Assembly: GCF_030232265.1 (NCBI RefSeq)
Contig: NZ_JASPJK010000003.1
Coordinates: 1-64,000, forward strand
Length of the DNA stretch: 64,000 nucleotides
DNA from: Corynebacterium sp. MSK041
GTDB taxonomy: Bacteria > Actinomycetota > Actinomycetes > Mycobacteriales > Mycobacteriaceae
Direction of reading: 5' to 3'
Positions 25,491 through 34,411 of the stretch are shown piece by piece. The number at the start of each line of letters is the position of its first letter. Positions within the stretch are counted from its first letter, which is position 1. Below the pieces are notes generated by a model. The model did no database searches. It was not told where the DNA came from and saw only the letters and a list, made by a program, of their open reading frames with translations. Made by a program: the position numbers and the translations under genes.

Positions 25491-26167
25491 GCTCCGATCT
25501 TTGAAATGTCGTTGAGCACCGAATGAATCAGACCCAGGCCGTCCTCAGATGGGCCAGTCAACAGATCAATCGCATGCTCCGGGTGCGGCATGAGGCCAAC
25601 AACACGACGGTTCTCACTCGTCACACCCGCAATGGAGTTCATGGAGCCGTTGAAGTTATCCGTGTAGCGGAACACCACACGCCCCTCAGCCTCCAGCGCA
25701 TCAATGATGGCCTGGTCCGCCTGGAAGCGACCCTCCCCATGCTTCGCCGGGACAAGGATCTTCTGGCCGGACTCAAACTGGTTCGTCCACGAAGTCTCCG
25801 CATTAGCCACTTCCAAATACGTGTCCGTGCAATGGAAGTGCAGGCCCTTGTTCCGGGTCAAAGCACCCGGCAGCAGGCCCGCCTCCGTGAGAATCTGGAA
25901 ACCGTTGCAGATACCCAGCACGGGCATACCCTTGCCCGCGGCCTCCACAACAGCCTTCATCATCGGGGCCATCGCCGCGATCGCGCCGGAACGCAGGTAG
26001 TCACCGTAGGAGAAACCACCGGGAACAATGACAGCGTCCACGCCCGACAGATCCTCGTCTGCGTGCCACAACTCCTTTGGGGTTGCTCCGCCAAGACGAA
26101 CCGCACGAATCGCATCCACATCGTCGAGAGTGCCGGGGAAGGTGATTACACCAATGGTCGCGCTCAC
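25487..26167 (-). CDS. purQ: phosphoribosylformylglycinamidine synthase subunit PurQ (glutaminase)
   Basis: Class I glutamine amidotransferase of 226 residues. The nucleophile cysteine is in [11 protein letters not shown] and the catalytic His-Glu pair in [28 protein letters not shown] is the family signature. It supplies ammonia to PurL. It overlaps purS and purL by GTGA junctions, giving tight stoichiometric coupling. Confidence 0.97.
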   Translation of the reverse strand: MSATIGVITFPGTLDDVDAIRAVRLGGATPKELWHADEDLSGVDAVIVPGGFSYGDYLRSGAIAAMAPMMKAVVEAAGKGMPVLGICNGFQILTEAGLLPGALTRNKGLHFHCTDTYLEVANAETSWTNQFESGQKILVPAKHGEGRFQADQAIIDALEAEGRVVFRYTDNFNGSMNSIAGVTSENRRVVGLMPHPEHAIDLLTGPSEDGLGLIHSVLNDISKIGA

Positions 26168-26406
26168 TGGGCGTCCTCCCGCACGACAACAAAGTCCTCG
26201 ATCACAGTGTTGGTCAGCAGCGTTTCCGCCAGGTGCTGCAGCTGCTCATCGGTCACGGAGTCCTCTACCTCAAGCTCAAAACGCTTACCTTGGCGGACAT
26301 CCGTCACCCCGTTCACACCAATGCGCCCCAGCGCACGGTGCACAGCCTGTCCTTGCGGATCCAGAATTTCAGCCTTGGGCATGACATTAACAACGACTCG
26401 TGCCAT
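26164..26406 (-). CDS. purS: phosphoribosylformylglycinamidine synthase subunit PurS
   Basis: An 80-residue protein starting [19 protein letters not shown], with the conserved [17 protein letters not shown]. It bridges PurQ and PurL in the three-part FGAM synthase. First gene of purSQL, ATG 26406. The 120 bases upstream hold divergent promoters for purS and the zinc transporter. Confidence 0.95.
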   Translation of the reverse strand: MARVVVNVMPKAEILDPQGQAVHRALGRIGVNGVTDVRQGKRFELEVEDSVTDEQLQHLAETLLTNTVIEDFVVVREDAQ

Positions 26407-26493
26407 GAGAATCCTTCACAGTCTTGGAGGTCTGAAGACGCGGTTTAGTATATCGGAAGCACCGGACACCCGACCTACAGCCAACAAAAGAGT

Positions 26494-26508
26494 TGAAAAC
26501 AGTTTTCA
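26494..26508 (+). promoter_or_regulatory. Zur-type operator upstream of the zinc ABC transporter
   Basis: TGAAAACAGTTTTCA is a perfect 7-1-7 palindrome placed 20 bases before the transporter start. AT-rich palindromes of the TGAAAA-N-TTTTCA type are actinobacterial Zur (Fur-family) operators. The adjacent genes are a zinc importer. Confidence 0.75.
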
Positions 26509-26527
26509 TTATTGGTTAAATCGCCCT

Positions 26528-27586
26528 ATGCGAAACACGAAAACTCACCGCACCGCAGCCACACTCGCCGCGCTTGCCCTCGCCGGCGCCGGACTCACTG
26601 CCTGCTCCTCCGACTCCACCGACACAAAGCTTGTCGACGCCACCTCCGCCGCCGACCCCACCCACATCATCGCCACCACCAGCGTGTGGGCCGATGTCGC
26701 CTCCGTCGTCACCCGCAAAGAAGTCCCCGCCATCATCTCTGGCCAGTCCATTGACCCGCACACCTACGAAGCTTCTGCAGCCGACCTAGCCAAGATCCGC
26801 GAGGCCGGCACCGTAGTAGCCAACGGCGGGCATTACGACGCCAACCTGTACCGCGTCGCTGAACAAGACCGCATCATCCACGCCATCCCGCTCTCCGACG
26901 ACGAGCACGACCACGAGCACGAGCACGGCCATGCCCATGACGAGCACGACCACGAGCACGATCGTGAACATGCCCACGACGACCATGATCACGACCATGA
27001 TCACGCCGGCCACGACCACGGCCATGATCACGGCCACAACTTCACCGAGATCCCCACGGACATCAACGACCTCGAGCACATCTGGTTGGCGCCGGGGAAG
27101 GTGAAGGAGGTGGCGGATGCCGTCGCTAAGCGAACTGGCGGTGATGCGAGCGAGGTTGACCGCCGCATGGACGCGATCACCGAGAAGCTCAACGCGATGC
27201 CGCACGTGCACCTGGCCATGACGGAGCCGATCGCCGCGCCGATGATCTGGGGCACTGAGCTGCACGATCTGACCCCGGAGAAGTACCTGCTGACCACCCT
27301 CAATGAGAGCGAGCCGTCTGCGGGTGAGGTCGCGGAATTCCTCGAGCTCATCGACAGCGGGATTCTGGACTTCCTCGTGGTCAACTCCCAGTCCACGAAC
27401 AACGCCACGCAGCGCTTGAAGGAGGCGGCGGAGAAGAAGCACCTGCCGATCGTCGAGATCAATGAGACCCCGCCGACCGACATGGACTTCCTCGACTACT
27501 TCGAGCAGATCGTGGATGATGTGCAGAAGATCGTCGATGAGGCAGAGCCGCGCACTGATGCCCAGCTGGGCAACTTTGCCGGTTAG
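26528..27586 (+). CDS. znuA: zinc/manganese ABC transporter substrate-binding lipoprotein, ZnuA-like
   Basis: Cluster A-I metal receptor of 352 residues. The N-terminus is a lipoprotein signal (ALALAGAGLTACSSD). A His/Asp/Glu-rich stretch of about 45 residues follows near residue 125 (HDHEHEHGHAHDEHDHE and onward), the loop typical of zinc rather than manganese receptors. Metal ligands expected in the family are visible as IDPHTYEAS, LEHIWLAP and HVHLAMTEP. ATG 26528 is chosen because of the signal peptide and because the Zur-like operator lies just upstream. The ATPase starts nine bases after the stop. The metal is inferred as Zn from the His loop and operator. Confidence 0.88.
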   Translation: MRNTKTHRTAATLAALALAGAGLTACSSDSTDTKLVDATSAADPTHIIATTSVWADVASVVTRKEVPAIISGQSIDPHTYEASAADLAKIREAGTVVANGGHYDANLYRVAEQDRIIHAIPLSDDEHDHEHEHGHAHDEHDHEHDREHAHDDHDHDHDHAGHDHGHDHGHNFTEIPTDINDLEHIWLAPGKVKEVADAVAKRTGGDASEVDRRMDAITEKLNAMPHVHLAMTEPIAAPMIWGTELHDLTPEKYLLTTLNESEPSAGEVAEFLELIDSGILDFLVVNSQSTNNATQRLKEAAEKKHLPIVEINETPPTDMDFLDYFEQIVDDVQKIVDEAEPRTDAQLGNFAG

Positions 27587-27595
27587 AATTTCACC

Positions 27596-28291
27596 GTGAT
27601 TCTGCAGTTCAACGACGCCGCTGTTCAGCCGCTCTGGTCCGACCTCGACCTGGCGGTGAACGGCGGCGAAATCGTGTGCGTGCTCGGCCCCAACGGGGTG
27701 GGCAAATCGACGTTGCTGCGCACGATTTTGGGCACCCAAGCCCTCACACACGGCACTGTCGCAGTGAATGGTCGCGTGGGCTTCATCCCGCAGCAGTCCA
27801 TGTTTCCGCAGGACCTGCCGGTGCGCCCGCGTGATTTAGTGTCGCTAGCGCTGGAGCATCGCGTGCTGCGTCGCGGGCCGAAGAAAGGGGACGTGGATAA
27901 GGCCCTCGATCGAGTGGGGGCACTCCCCTTCGCAGATCAACGCGTGGGCCTGTTGTCGGGCGGACAGCAGCAGCTCGTGCGCCACGCCCAGGCCCTAGTC
28001 AACAACCCCTCTTTATTGCTTGCCGACGAACCCCTCCTCTCCCTCGACATCGCCCGCGAACGCGACACCGTCACCCGCTTCCGCACACTCGCCGATGAAG
28101 GTGCCGCGGTGGTGTGCGTGACGCACTCCATCAACCCCTTCTTGGATGCCGTCGACCGCGTGCTCTACCTCGGCCCCCAAGGCCACGTCACTGGGCCAGT
28201 GCGCGACGTCATGCGCTCCGACGTACTCAGTGAGCTCTACGGCACCCACGTCGACGTCGTCGAAGCCAACGGACGGATGGTGGTCCTGTGA
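27596..28291 (+). CDS. znuC: zinc/manganese ABC transporter ATP-binding protein
   Basis: A 231-residue ATPase. Walker A is VLGPNGVGKSTLLR, the signature LLSGGQQQLV, and Walker B LLADEPLLSLD. The H-loop is CVTHSINP and the Q-loop lies in FIPQQSMF. GTG 27596 is the start. The signature is LSGGQQQ and the D-loop SLDIA is slightly unusual. Its stop overlaps the permease GTG (GTGA), so the two are co-translated. Confidence 0.92.
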   Translation: MILQFNDAAVQPLWSDLDLAVNGGEIVCVLGPNGVGKSTLLRTILGTQALTHGTVAVNGRVGFIPQQSMFPQDLPVRPRDLVSLALEHRVLRRGPKKGDVDKALDRVGALPFADQRVGLLSGGQQQLVRHAQALVNNPSLLLADEPLLSLDIARERDTVTRFRTLADEGAAVVCVTHSINPFLDAVDRVLYLGPQGHVTGPVRDVMRSDVLSELYGTHVDVVEANGRMVVL

Positions 28292-29154
28292 GCGAGGCAA
28301 TCGCAACAACGCAATACCTGCTCGGCCTCGACTTCGTGCAGGCAACACTCGTGGCCAGCGCACTGCTGGGCATCCTGTCCGGCGTGATGGCGCCGCTCAT
28401 TGTGTTGCGCCAGATGTCCTTTTCCGTGCACGCCACCGCGGAGCTCGCGCTCATGGGAGCATCCGCTGCACTGCTGTTTGGACTCAACGTGGGGTTGGGC
28501 GCTGTGGCCGGAGCGATCGTCGCTGCGCTCACCCTTGCCGTCTTGGGTTTCCGGGGACAGCAGGACTCCGCGGTCGGCGTGGTCATGAGCTTCGGCATGG
28601 GCCTGTCTGTCTTGTTCATCCATCTCTATCCCGGCAATTCGAACCGGGCGTTGGCGTTGTTGACGGGGCAGATAGTGGGGGTGTCGAGCTCAAGCGTATG
28701 GCTTCTGGCGGCGACAACCGTGGCTGTGGTGGTCACCGTCGTGGTGCTCTGGCGCCCACTAATTTTTGCCTCAGCGGACCCTGTGATGTCGGCTGCAACC
28801 GGCGTAAACGTGCGCGGCATGGCCATCGCGTTTGCGGTGCTCGTGGGCATCGCGTCCGCGCAATCCGTGCAGATCGTGGGCGCGCTACTGGTCATGTCGC
28901 TCATGATCACACCCGGTGCCGCGGCCGCACAGATCACCGCGAACCCGGCGCGCGCAGTGCTGTGGTCGGTGATCTTCGCCGAAATCTCCGCTGTGGGTGG
29001 CATGATCATCTCGCTCGCCCCCGGCATCCCGGTGAGCGTGTTCGTGGCGTTTATCTCCTTCGGCATCTACCTGCTGTGCCGCCTCATCGGGCGGGTGCAG
29101 CGCGCACGCAACTTCAGAGGTCTCGGTAGTTCACCGGCTTCAGACCCTCGCTAG
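28288..29154 (+). CDS. znuB: zinc/manganese ABC transporter permease
   Basis: ABC-3 family permease, 288 residues with about eight hydrophobic helices. Typical segments are LGILSGVMAPLIVLRQMSF near the N-terminus and the late VQIVGALLVMSLMITPGAAA. It pairs with the ATPase upstream to import zinc. The last 41 bases overlap the convergent DUF2334 gene, so the C-terminal tail (RNFRGLGSSPASDPR) may be a recent extension. Confidence 0.92.
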   Translation: MSEAIATTQYLLGLDFVQATLVASALLGILSGVMAPLIVLRQMSFSVHATAELALMGASAALLFGLNVGLGAVAGAIVAALTLAVLGFRGQQDSAVGVVMSFGMGLSVLFIHLYPGNSNRALALLTGQIVGVSSSSVWLLAATTVAVVVTVVVLWRPLIFASADPVMSAATGVNVRGMAIAFAVLVGIASAQSVQIVGALLVMSLMITPGAAAAQITANPARAVLWSVIFAEISAVGGMIISLAPGIPVSVFVAFISFGIYLLCRLIGRVQRARNFRGLGSSPASDPR

Positions 29155-29797
29155 CAGCGGCGACAGCGGCAGCGATGAAGTCGGTGCGCACCTTCTTCTT
29201 ACCCAGGTTGCGGCCGGAAACAGACAGGCGCACAGTGTTCCCGCGCTCCGCGTTACGCACCGCGGCGTTGATAATGTTGCGGCGCCACCAGCCCGCAGCA
29301 CCGAAACCCTCGCCCACGGAGAGATTGCGCGCCTGCTCAATTTCACCCGTGCGCAGAAAATGAATGCCCTTCGTCGACGCGGCCAGCCTGAAATCAAAAT
29401 CCTGCAGCGCCACCAGCGTGCCTTCCGACATCCGCCAGCGGGGCGGCGCGAAAGCATCAAGGTCGAAGCCCAACTTCCGCATCTGCCGGGTCGCGCCCTT
29501 CAAGCGTAACGACGCCTCATGCACCTCCAACGCCGCAAACTCCGCCCGCCGGCCCTGCACAGCCTGGTCAAAGCCGTTAAGGATGAGGCCGCGTCCGCCC
29601 TCCATCTGCTCCTTGAGCCAGCCACGGGTCTTGTCGTCTTTGGCCAGACGCCACGACTTATCGATGTGCGGCGCCACCAACAACGACACCGGAATCCCCT
29701 CCCGGTCCAGGGTGGACACGAGCTTCTGGACGTCCTTGCAGGTCTCGTCGAAAATCGAGGAGACGGAAACAAGCAGGTGGCCGGGCATGGCGCTCAT
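29114..29797 (-). CDS. DUF2334 deacetylase-like protein
   Basis: A 228-residue protein from ATG 29797. It reads as a DUF2334 / polysaccharide-deacetylase-like beta-alpha barrel. LLVSVSSIFDETCKDVQ stands where family members carry the metal-binding Asp-Asp, followed by IPVSLLVAPHID, GLILNGFDQ, FAPPRWRMSEGTL and the C-terminal VRLSVSGRNLG. The usual first-motif Asp pair and HGY-type histidine are altered (SIFDET, LNGFDQ), so catalytic activity is uncertain. No signal peptide, so cytosolic. It lies downstream of dctA behind a hairpin. Confidence 0.65.
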   Translation of the reverse strand: MSAMPGHLLVSVSSIFDETCKDVQKLVSTLDREGIPVSLLVAPHIDKSWRLAKDDKTRGWLKEQMEGGRGLILNGFDQAVQGRRAEFAALEVHEASLRLKGATRQMRKLGFDLDAFAPPRWRMSEGTLVALQDFDFRLAASTKGIHFLRTGEIEQARNLSVGEGFGAAGWWRRNIINAAVRNAERGNTVRLSVSGRNLGKKKVRTDFIAAAVAAASEGLKPVNYRDL

Positions 29798-29814
29798 TCT
29801 ACTGCGACGACGAA

Positions 29815-29841
29815 GCCCCCGCTGGACAAGCAAGCGGGGGC
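29815..29841 (-). terminator. hairpin terminator after dctA
   Basis: GCCCCCGCT and AGCGGGGGC form a 9-bp GC-rich stem 14 bases past the dctA stop. The following TTCGTCGTCGC is only weakly U-rich, so termination may be partial. Confidence 0.6.
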
Positions 29842-29854
29842 GAGATGTGAGGGC

Positions 29855-31282
29855 TTAGGACGTCGGTTTCGTGTACTGCGACAGATCCACCTGCGGCGTC
29901 GGCTGCAGGTGCGCCGTAGCGGGATTGTCCACTGTTGGGTTGCTCATGTCCACGTCGCTATCACCCTCGATGGCTACGTATGGGTCCTGGCCGGACAGCA
30001 CGCGCTTGACCTGCTCGTGGTCGACGGTGTGCGTCCAAGTGCCTACGACGAGGGTGGCAATGGAGTTACCAGCAAAGTTGGTCAGGGCGCGCGCCTCAGA
30101 CATGAAGCGGTCAATACCCACGATGATGCCCACGCCCGACAGCAGGTCCGGACGGAAAGCCTGCAGACCAGCGGCCAAGGTGGCCAGACCTGCGCCGGTG
30201 ACGCCGGCAGCGCCCTTAGACGCGATGATCATGAAGACCAGGAGGGACACCTGCTCTGTCATGCTCATCGGCATGTTCATGGCGTCCGCGATGAAGATGG
30301 AGGCCATAGTCAGATAGATAGCAGTGCCGTCGAGGTTGAAGGAGTAGCCCGTGGGCACGACGATGCCCACCGTGGACTTGTCCACACCCAGGTGTTCCAT
30401 CTTGCGCATGAGGTTCGGCAGTGCCGACTCCGACGACGAGGTAGCCAGGATGAGCAGGAACTCGCGCCCCAGGTACTTGAACAGGGACCACGGTGACACC
30501 TTCGCCACAACCCACAGCACCGTGCCAAGCACACCGAAAACGAAGAGGATACAGGTGGTGTAGAAAGCCACCATGAGCACCAGCATCTGCACCACGGCCT
30601 GGATACCGGTTTTGCCCACCACAGCTGCCATCGCACCGAACGCACCGATGGGGGCGAGCCAGAGGATCCAACTCAAGATCTTGAAGATCAGCTTCTGCAA
30701 GTGCGCCACAAAGCCGAGGATCGGCTCGCCATGCTTACCCATCGACTGCACCGCGAAGCCCACCAGTAGTCCGACGAACAGCACCTGCAGGATTGACCCC
30801 GAAATGAACGCGGAGAAGAACGTATCCGGAACAATGCTTTGGACAAAGCCAACGAGGCCACCGGATTCCGTGGCCTGCTCGGCGTACCTGGCACCGGCAG
30901 CAGCATCGCCGTGGAGGCCCAAGCCTTCACCTGGCTTGATCAAGTTACCCACCGCCAGGCCAATGGCCAGCGCGAAGGTGGACATGACGGTGAAATAGAT
31001 GAGTGCCAGGCCACCGGTTTTACCTACGGTTGCAGCCGAACGCACCGAACCGATGCCCAGAACAATGGTGCAGAAGATCACCGGCCCCACGATCATCTTG
31101 ATCAACGAGACGAAGGTGTCACCCAGTGGCTTCAGCTGAACAGCGACATCCGGCGCGACCAGGCCGAGGGTTATACCCGCGACCACGGCAATGATGACGC
31201 CTATGTAGAGCCAGTGAGTGTTGTCCTTACGCCTTTTCGGTTCCGCAATCTGCGGTCCGCTCGTGGGCGTGACAGTGGGCAT
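29855..31282 (-). CDS. dctA: dicarboxylate/cation symporter DctA
   Basis: DAACS-family transporter of 475 residues importing succinate, fumarate and malate with H+ or Na+. The serine-rich re-entrant loop is TSSSESALPNLMRKMEHLG. The TM7 motif is SFNLDGTAIYLTMA, and the TM8 region GAAGVTGAGLATLAAGL. A basic cytoplasmic N-terminus and a long C-terminal tail with no structure are seen. C. glutamicum has dctA in the same place (between the purSQL block and an oligopeptidase gene). Confidence 0.9.
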   Translation of the reverse strand: MPTVTPTSGPQIAEPKRRKDNTHWLYIGVIIAVVAGITLGLVAPDVAVQLKPLGDTFVSLIKMIVGPVIFCTIVLGIGSVRSAATVGKTGGLALIYFTVMSTFALAIGLAVGNLIKPGEGLGLHGDAAAGARYAEQATESGGLVGFVQSIVPDTFFSAFISGSILQVLFVGLLVGFAVQSMGKHGEPILGFVAHLQKLIFKILSWILWLAPIGAFGAMAAVVGKTGIQAVVQMLVLMVAFYTTCILFVFGVLGTVLWVVAKVSPWSLFKYLGREFLLILATSSSESALPNLMRKMEHLGVDKSTVGIVVPTGYSFNLDGTAIYLTMASIFIADAMNMPMSMTEQVSLLVFMIIASKGAAGVTGAGLATLAAGLQAFRPDLLSGVGIIVGIDRFMSEARALTNFAGNSIATLVVGTWTHTVDHEQVKRVLSGQDPYVAIEGDSDVDMSNPTVDNPATAHLQPTPQVDLSQYTKPTS

Positions 31283-31369
31283 CGGGTCCTCCCTTAGAAA
31301 TGGAATCCTCTAAGGTCATTAATACTCCTGGGTATTGTCGCTTCGTACATCAGGCGGGCCATACGTGAC

Positions 31370-33487
31370 TCATCTCACTGCGCCGGCGGTATGTAGCGTC
31401 CACGCGTACTCGAACGCTGTCTGCTTCCACTTGGCGTACCGCCCGGACACGCCGCCATGGCCGGCCGCCATTTCGGTCTTAAGCAGGAACTGGCCACCCG
31501 TCGCAGTTGCCCGTAGCTTTGCGATCCACTTCGCCGGCTCCACATACAACACACGCGTATCGTTAATACTGGTCACCGCCAGAATGTTCGGGTAGTTCTT
31601 GGCCTCCACGTTCTCGTACGGCGCATAGGTAGCCATGTAGTCGTAGACCTCCGGGTCGTGGTACGGGTCGCCCCATTCCTCCCACTCACCAACAGTTAGT
31701 GGCAATTCCGGCTTCAGAATCGACGTCAGTGGGTCCACGAACGGCACGATCGCCTGAATGCCGGCAAATTTCTCCGGCGCCAAGTTCGCCACGGCACCCA
31801 TGAGCAGGCCACCAGCGGAGCCACCTTCGGCAACGAGCATGGAAGGGGCGGTCACGCCGGCGCTAATCAGCTCATCTGCGCAGGCCACGAAGTCCGTGAA
31901 CGTGTTCTTCTTCGCCAACATCTTGCCGTTGTCGTACCACAGGCGACCCATCTCGCCACCGCCGCGCACGTGTGCGCAGACCCACACCATGCCACGATCC
32001 AACAGCGACAGCCGCGCGACGGAGAAGCCAGGATCGGTCGACGCCTCATAGGAGCCGTAGCCGTAGAGCAGCGTCGGGTTAGGCCGCGTCATGTCCAGGT
32101 CCGCGCGCCGCACGACAGACATGGGCACGCGCGTGCCGTCCGCGGCCGTCGCCCACATGCGGGTAGCCACGTAGTCCTCCGGGTTGTAGCCGCCGCGCAC
32201 TTCTTGTTCCTTGAGCAGCGTGAACTCGCCGGTGTCCACGCGGTAGTTCAGCACCTGCGCGGGCTGCGTAAACGACGTGTAGACCACGCACACAACAGGT
32301 GCGTCCCACTCGGGATTGCCGCCCAAAGAGGCGGTGTACAGCTCCTCGTCGAAGTCCAGCTCCCGGAACTCACCGAAGCCGTTGCGTAGATCGGCGACCG
32401 CCAGCCGCCCGATGCCACCGCGTCGATAAGCAACGAAGGCGAAATCGCGGTAGGCGTCAACGCCTTCGATGCGCACCTCATCGTTGTGCTGAATCAGCTC
32501 GTCCAGCTCGCGCAGCGGCACAAGATTGCCTATGCGCGTCGCGCCCACCCCCGAGTTCACCCCACACGCATTGTGGGTGACAATCCAGTACTCCTCCCCG
32601 GCGACAGCGGCGTAGTCGACGTGGTACTCCACGCCCGATTCGCGGTGCCAGAGAACCTCGAAGTCACCTTCGGGGGTGGACATGGGCAGGACACGATACT
32701 CGGTGGTCAGCGAAGACGAAGACAAGATGAGTAGGTAAGACTCCGAACGATCCGCTGCGATGCCCACACCGAACTTCGCGTCCTCCTCCTCGTACACCAG
32801 CACATCGTCGCTGGCTGGGGTGCCGACCTTATGGCGCCAGATCTGGTGCGGGCGCCACGCCTCATCAACACGGATGTAGAACAGGTAGTCCTCCCCCGCC
32901 CACGTTGCGCCGTAGAAGATGCCCGGGATGGTGTCAGGCAGCAGCTCGCCGGTCTCCAGGTTCTTTATCTGCAGGTCAAAGCGTTCGTCGCCGGCGGTGT
33001 CCGTCGAAAAGGCAAGGAAGCGGCCGGATGTGGTCACGCTGGATGCGCCGACAGCGAAGAAGTCATGCCCCTCCGCTAACTCGTTGAGATCCAAAAGGAT
33101 CTGCTCCCCTGGCAAGCCCGAACCGTCCTCCGGCAGGGTGGGTGGCAGCCACGGATCTCCACCTGAAGCGACAGGAACGCGGCAACTGATGCCGTAGTTC
33201 TTCCCCTCCTCCGTGCGGCCGTAGTACCACCAGTTACCCTGGCGCACGGGCACGGACATGTCCGTCTCCTTCACACGGGACTTGATCTCGGTGTAGATCT
33301 GCTCCGTCAGACCATCAAGGTGCGCCGTGCACTGCTTCGTGTATTCATTCTCCGCCTCGAGGTAGGCGAGGGTTTCCCGCGACTCTTTATCGCGCAGCCA
33401 CTCGTAGTCATCCACAAAGTCACGGCCGTGGAAGGAACGCGTGATGGGGTGCTTAGGAGCTAAAGGCGCAGTGGGCTTATCAGTCAT
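31370..33487 (-). CDS. ptrB: prolyl-oligopeptidase family peptidase (oligopeptidase B type)
   Basis: S9A serine peptidase of 705 residues, cytosolic, cleaving peptides after basic residues if it is a true oligopeptidase B. The N-terminal beta-propeller starts HPITRSFHGRDFVDDYEWL. The catalytic serine is in EGGSAGGLLMGAV, the aspartate region in VTSINDTRVLY, and the histidine in AGHGGVSGRY. A GxSxGG and YGYGSYEAS oxyanion region are intact. Start ATG 33487; a GTG two codons upstream is also possible. A repeat copy falls in VAYRRGGIG. Confidence 0.9.
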   Translation of the reverse strand: MTDKPTAPLAPKHPITRSFHGRDFVDDYEWLRDKESRETLAYLEAENEYTKQCTAHLDGLTEQIYTEIKSRVKETDMSVPVRQGNWWYYGRTEEGKNYGISCRVPVASGGDPWLPPTLPEDGSGLPGEQILLDLNELAEGHDFFAVGASSVTTSGRFLAFSTDTAGDERFDLQIKNLETGELLPDTIPGIFYGATWAGEDYLFYIRVDEAWRPHQIWRHKVGTPASDDVLVYEEEDAKFGVGIAADRSESYLLILSSSSLTTEYRVLPMSTPEGDFEVLWHRESGVEYHVDYAAVAGEEYWIVTHNACGVNSGVGATRIGNLVPLRELDELIQHNDEVRIEGVDAYRDFAFVAYRRGGIGRLAVADLRNGFGEFRELDFDEELYTASLGGNPEWDAPVVCVVYTSFTQPAQVLNYRVDTGEFTLLKEQEVRGGYNPEDYVATRMWATAADGTRVPMSVVRRADLDMTRPNPTLLYGYGSYEASTDPGFSVARLSLLDRGMVWVCAHVRGGGEMGRLWYDNGKMLAKKNTFTDFVACADELISAGVTAPSMLVAEGGSAGGLLMGAVANLAPEKFAGIQAIVPFVDPLTSILKPELPLTVGEWEEWGDPYHDPEVYDYMATYAPYENVEAKNYPNILAVTSINDTRVLYVEPAKWIAKLRATATGGQFLLKTEMAAGHGGVSGRYAKWKQTAFEYAWTLHTAGAVR
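32421..32431 (-). repeat. 11-mer GCTTATCGACG, copy 9
   Basis: Sense in the oligopeptidase gene, frame AYRR. This copy lacks the C-rich tail (10 G in 20 bases). Confidence 0.9.
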
Positions 33488-33513
33488 GCCCACCGAGTCT
33501 AGCCCCCGCTAGA

Positions 33514-34389
33514 TCACACGAACTTGCGGCCCGACAGGCGCTCGTACGCCTCGATGTAACGGTCACGCGTGGCCTCCACGACGGAACCCGGCAGCTCGGG
33601 CGGCGGGGTGCCTTCTGCTGGGTCCCAGCCGGATTTCGGTCCGGTCAGCCAGTTGCGCACGTACTGCTTGTCAAAGCTGGGCTGAACCTGCCCCTCCTCG
33701 TAGGAATCAGCGGGCCAGTAGCGGGAGGAGTCGGGGGTCAAGACTTCGTCGGCAAGCACGAGCGTGCCGTCTTTGTCCAGGCCGAACTCAAACTTCGTGT
33801 CCGCAAGAATAATCCCGCGCGACTCGGTGTACTCCGCGGCACGCGTGTAAATATCCAGGGTGGCCGCGCGAAGTTTCTCCGCGAGCTCACTACCAAGATG
33901 CTTCACGACGTACTCAAACCGCACATTCTCATCATGATCCCCCTGCTCCGCCTTGGTGGCAGGCGTAAAGATCGGCTCCGGCAGCTTCGAAGCTTCCTTG
34001 AGCCCCTCCGGCAGCGCAACGCCGCAGACGGCACCGCCAGCGTCATATTCCTTCTTACCGGAGCCCGTCAGGTAACCGCGGGCAACGCACTCGAAGGGGA
34101 TCATTTGCAGACGCTTCACGACGATCGCCCGACCCAGCACCTCTTCCGGGATCCTCTCATCATCGAGGGGGCCGGCGAGGTGGTTGGGCACGCCACTGAG
34201 AAGCGAAAAGAAGAAATCGCTGGTGTAGGTGAGAATCTTGCCCTTGTCCGGGATCTCCGGCTCGAGCGCAAAATCGAACGCGGAAATCCGGTCGGTGGCC
34301 ACCATCAAGAGGGTGTCATCGTCGATCTCGTAGATCTCGCGGACCTTGCCCGCGGAGAGATGTTGATAGTCAGAAAGCTCTGGACGCAT
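33514..34389 (-). CDS. purC: SAICAR synthetase PurC
   Basis: Ligates aspartate to CAIR with ATP in purine synthesis. ATG 34389 gives 291 residues, starting [20 protein letters not shown]. Family motifs are [25 protein letters not shown], and the substrate loop [14 protein letters not shown] followed by [13 protein letters not shown]. First of two adjacent genes after purB, 22 bases apart. Confidence 0.96.
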   Translation of the reverse strand: MRPELSDYQHLSAGKVREIYEIDDDTLLMVATDRISAFDFALEPEIPDKGKILTYTSDFFFSLLSGVPNHLAGPLDDERIPEEVLGRAIVVKRLQMIPFECVARGYLTGSGKKEYDAGGAVCGVALPEGLKEASKLPEPIFTPATKAEQGDHDENVRFEYVVKHLGSELAEKLRAATLDIYTRAAEYTESRGIILADTKFEFGLDKDGTLVLADEVLTPDSSRYWPADSYEEGQVQPSFDKQYVRNWLTGPKSGWDPAEGTPPPELPGSVVEATRDRYIEAYERLSGRKFV

Positions 34390-34411
34390 GCGAGAGATGT
34401 TACGCCTTTCG

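Noticed and set aside
26407..26527. Purine riboswitch upstream of purS
   Set aside because: No conserved three-way junction sequence seen; the region instead holds the Zur palindrome for the other strand.
26786..27751. Open frame antisense to znuA with long Val/Met runs
   Set aside because: Produced by the His-codon repeat read in reverse; not a transmembrane protein.
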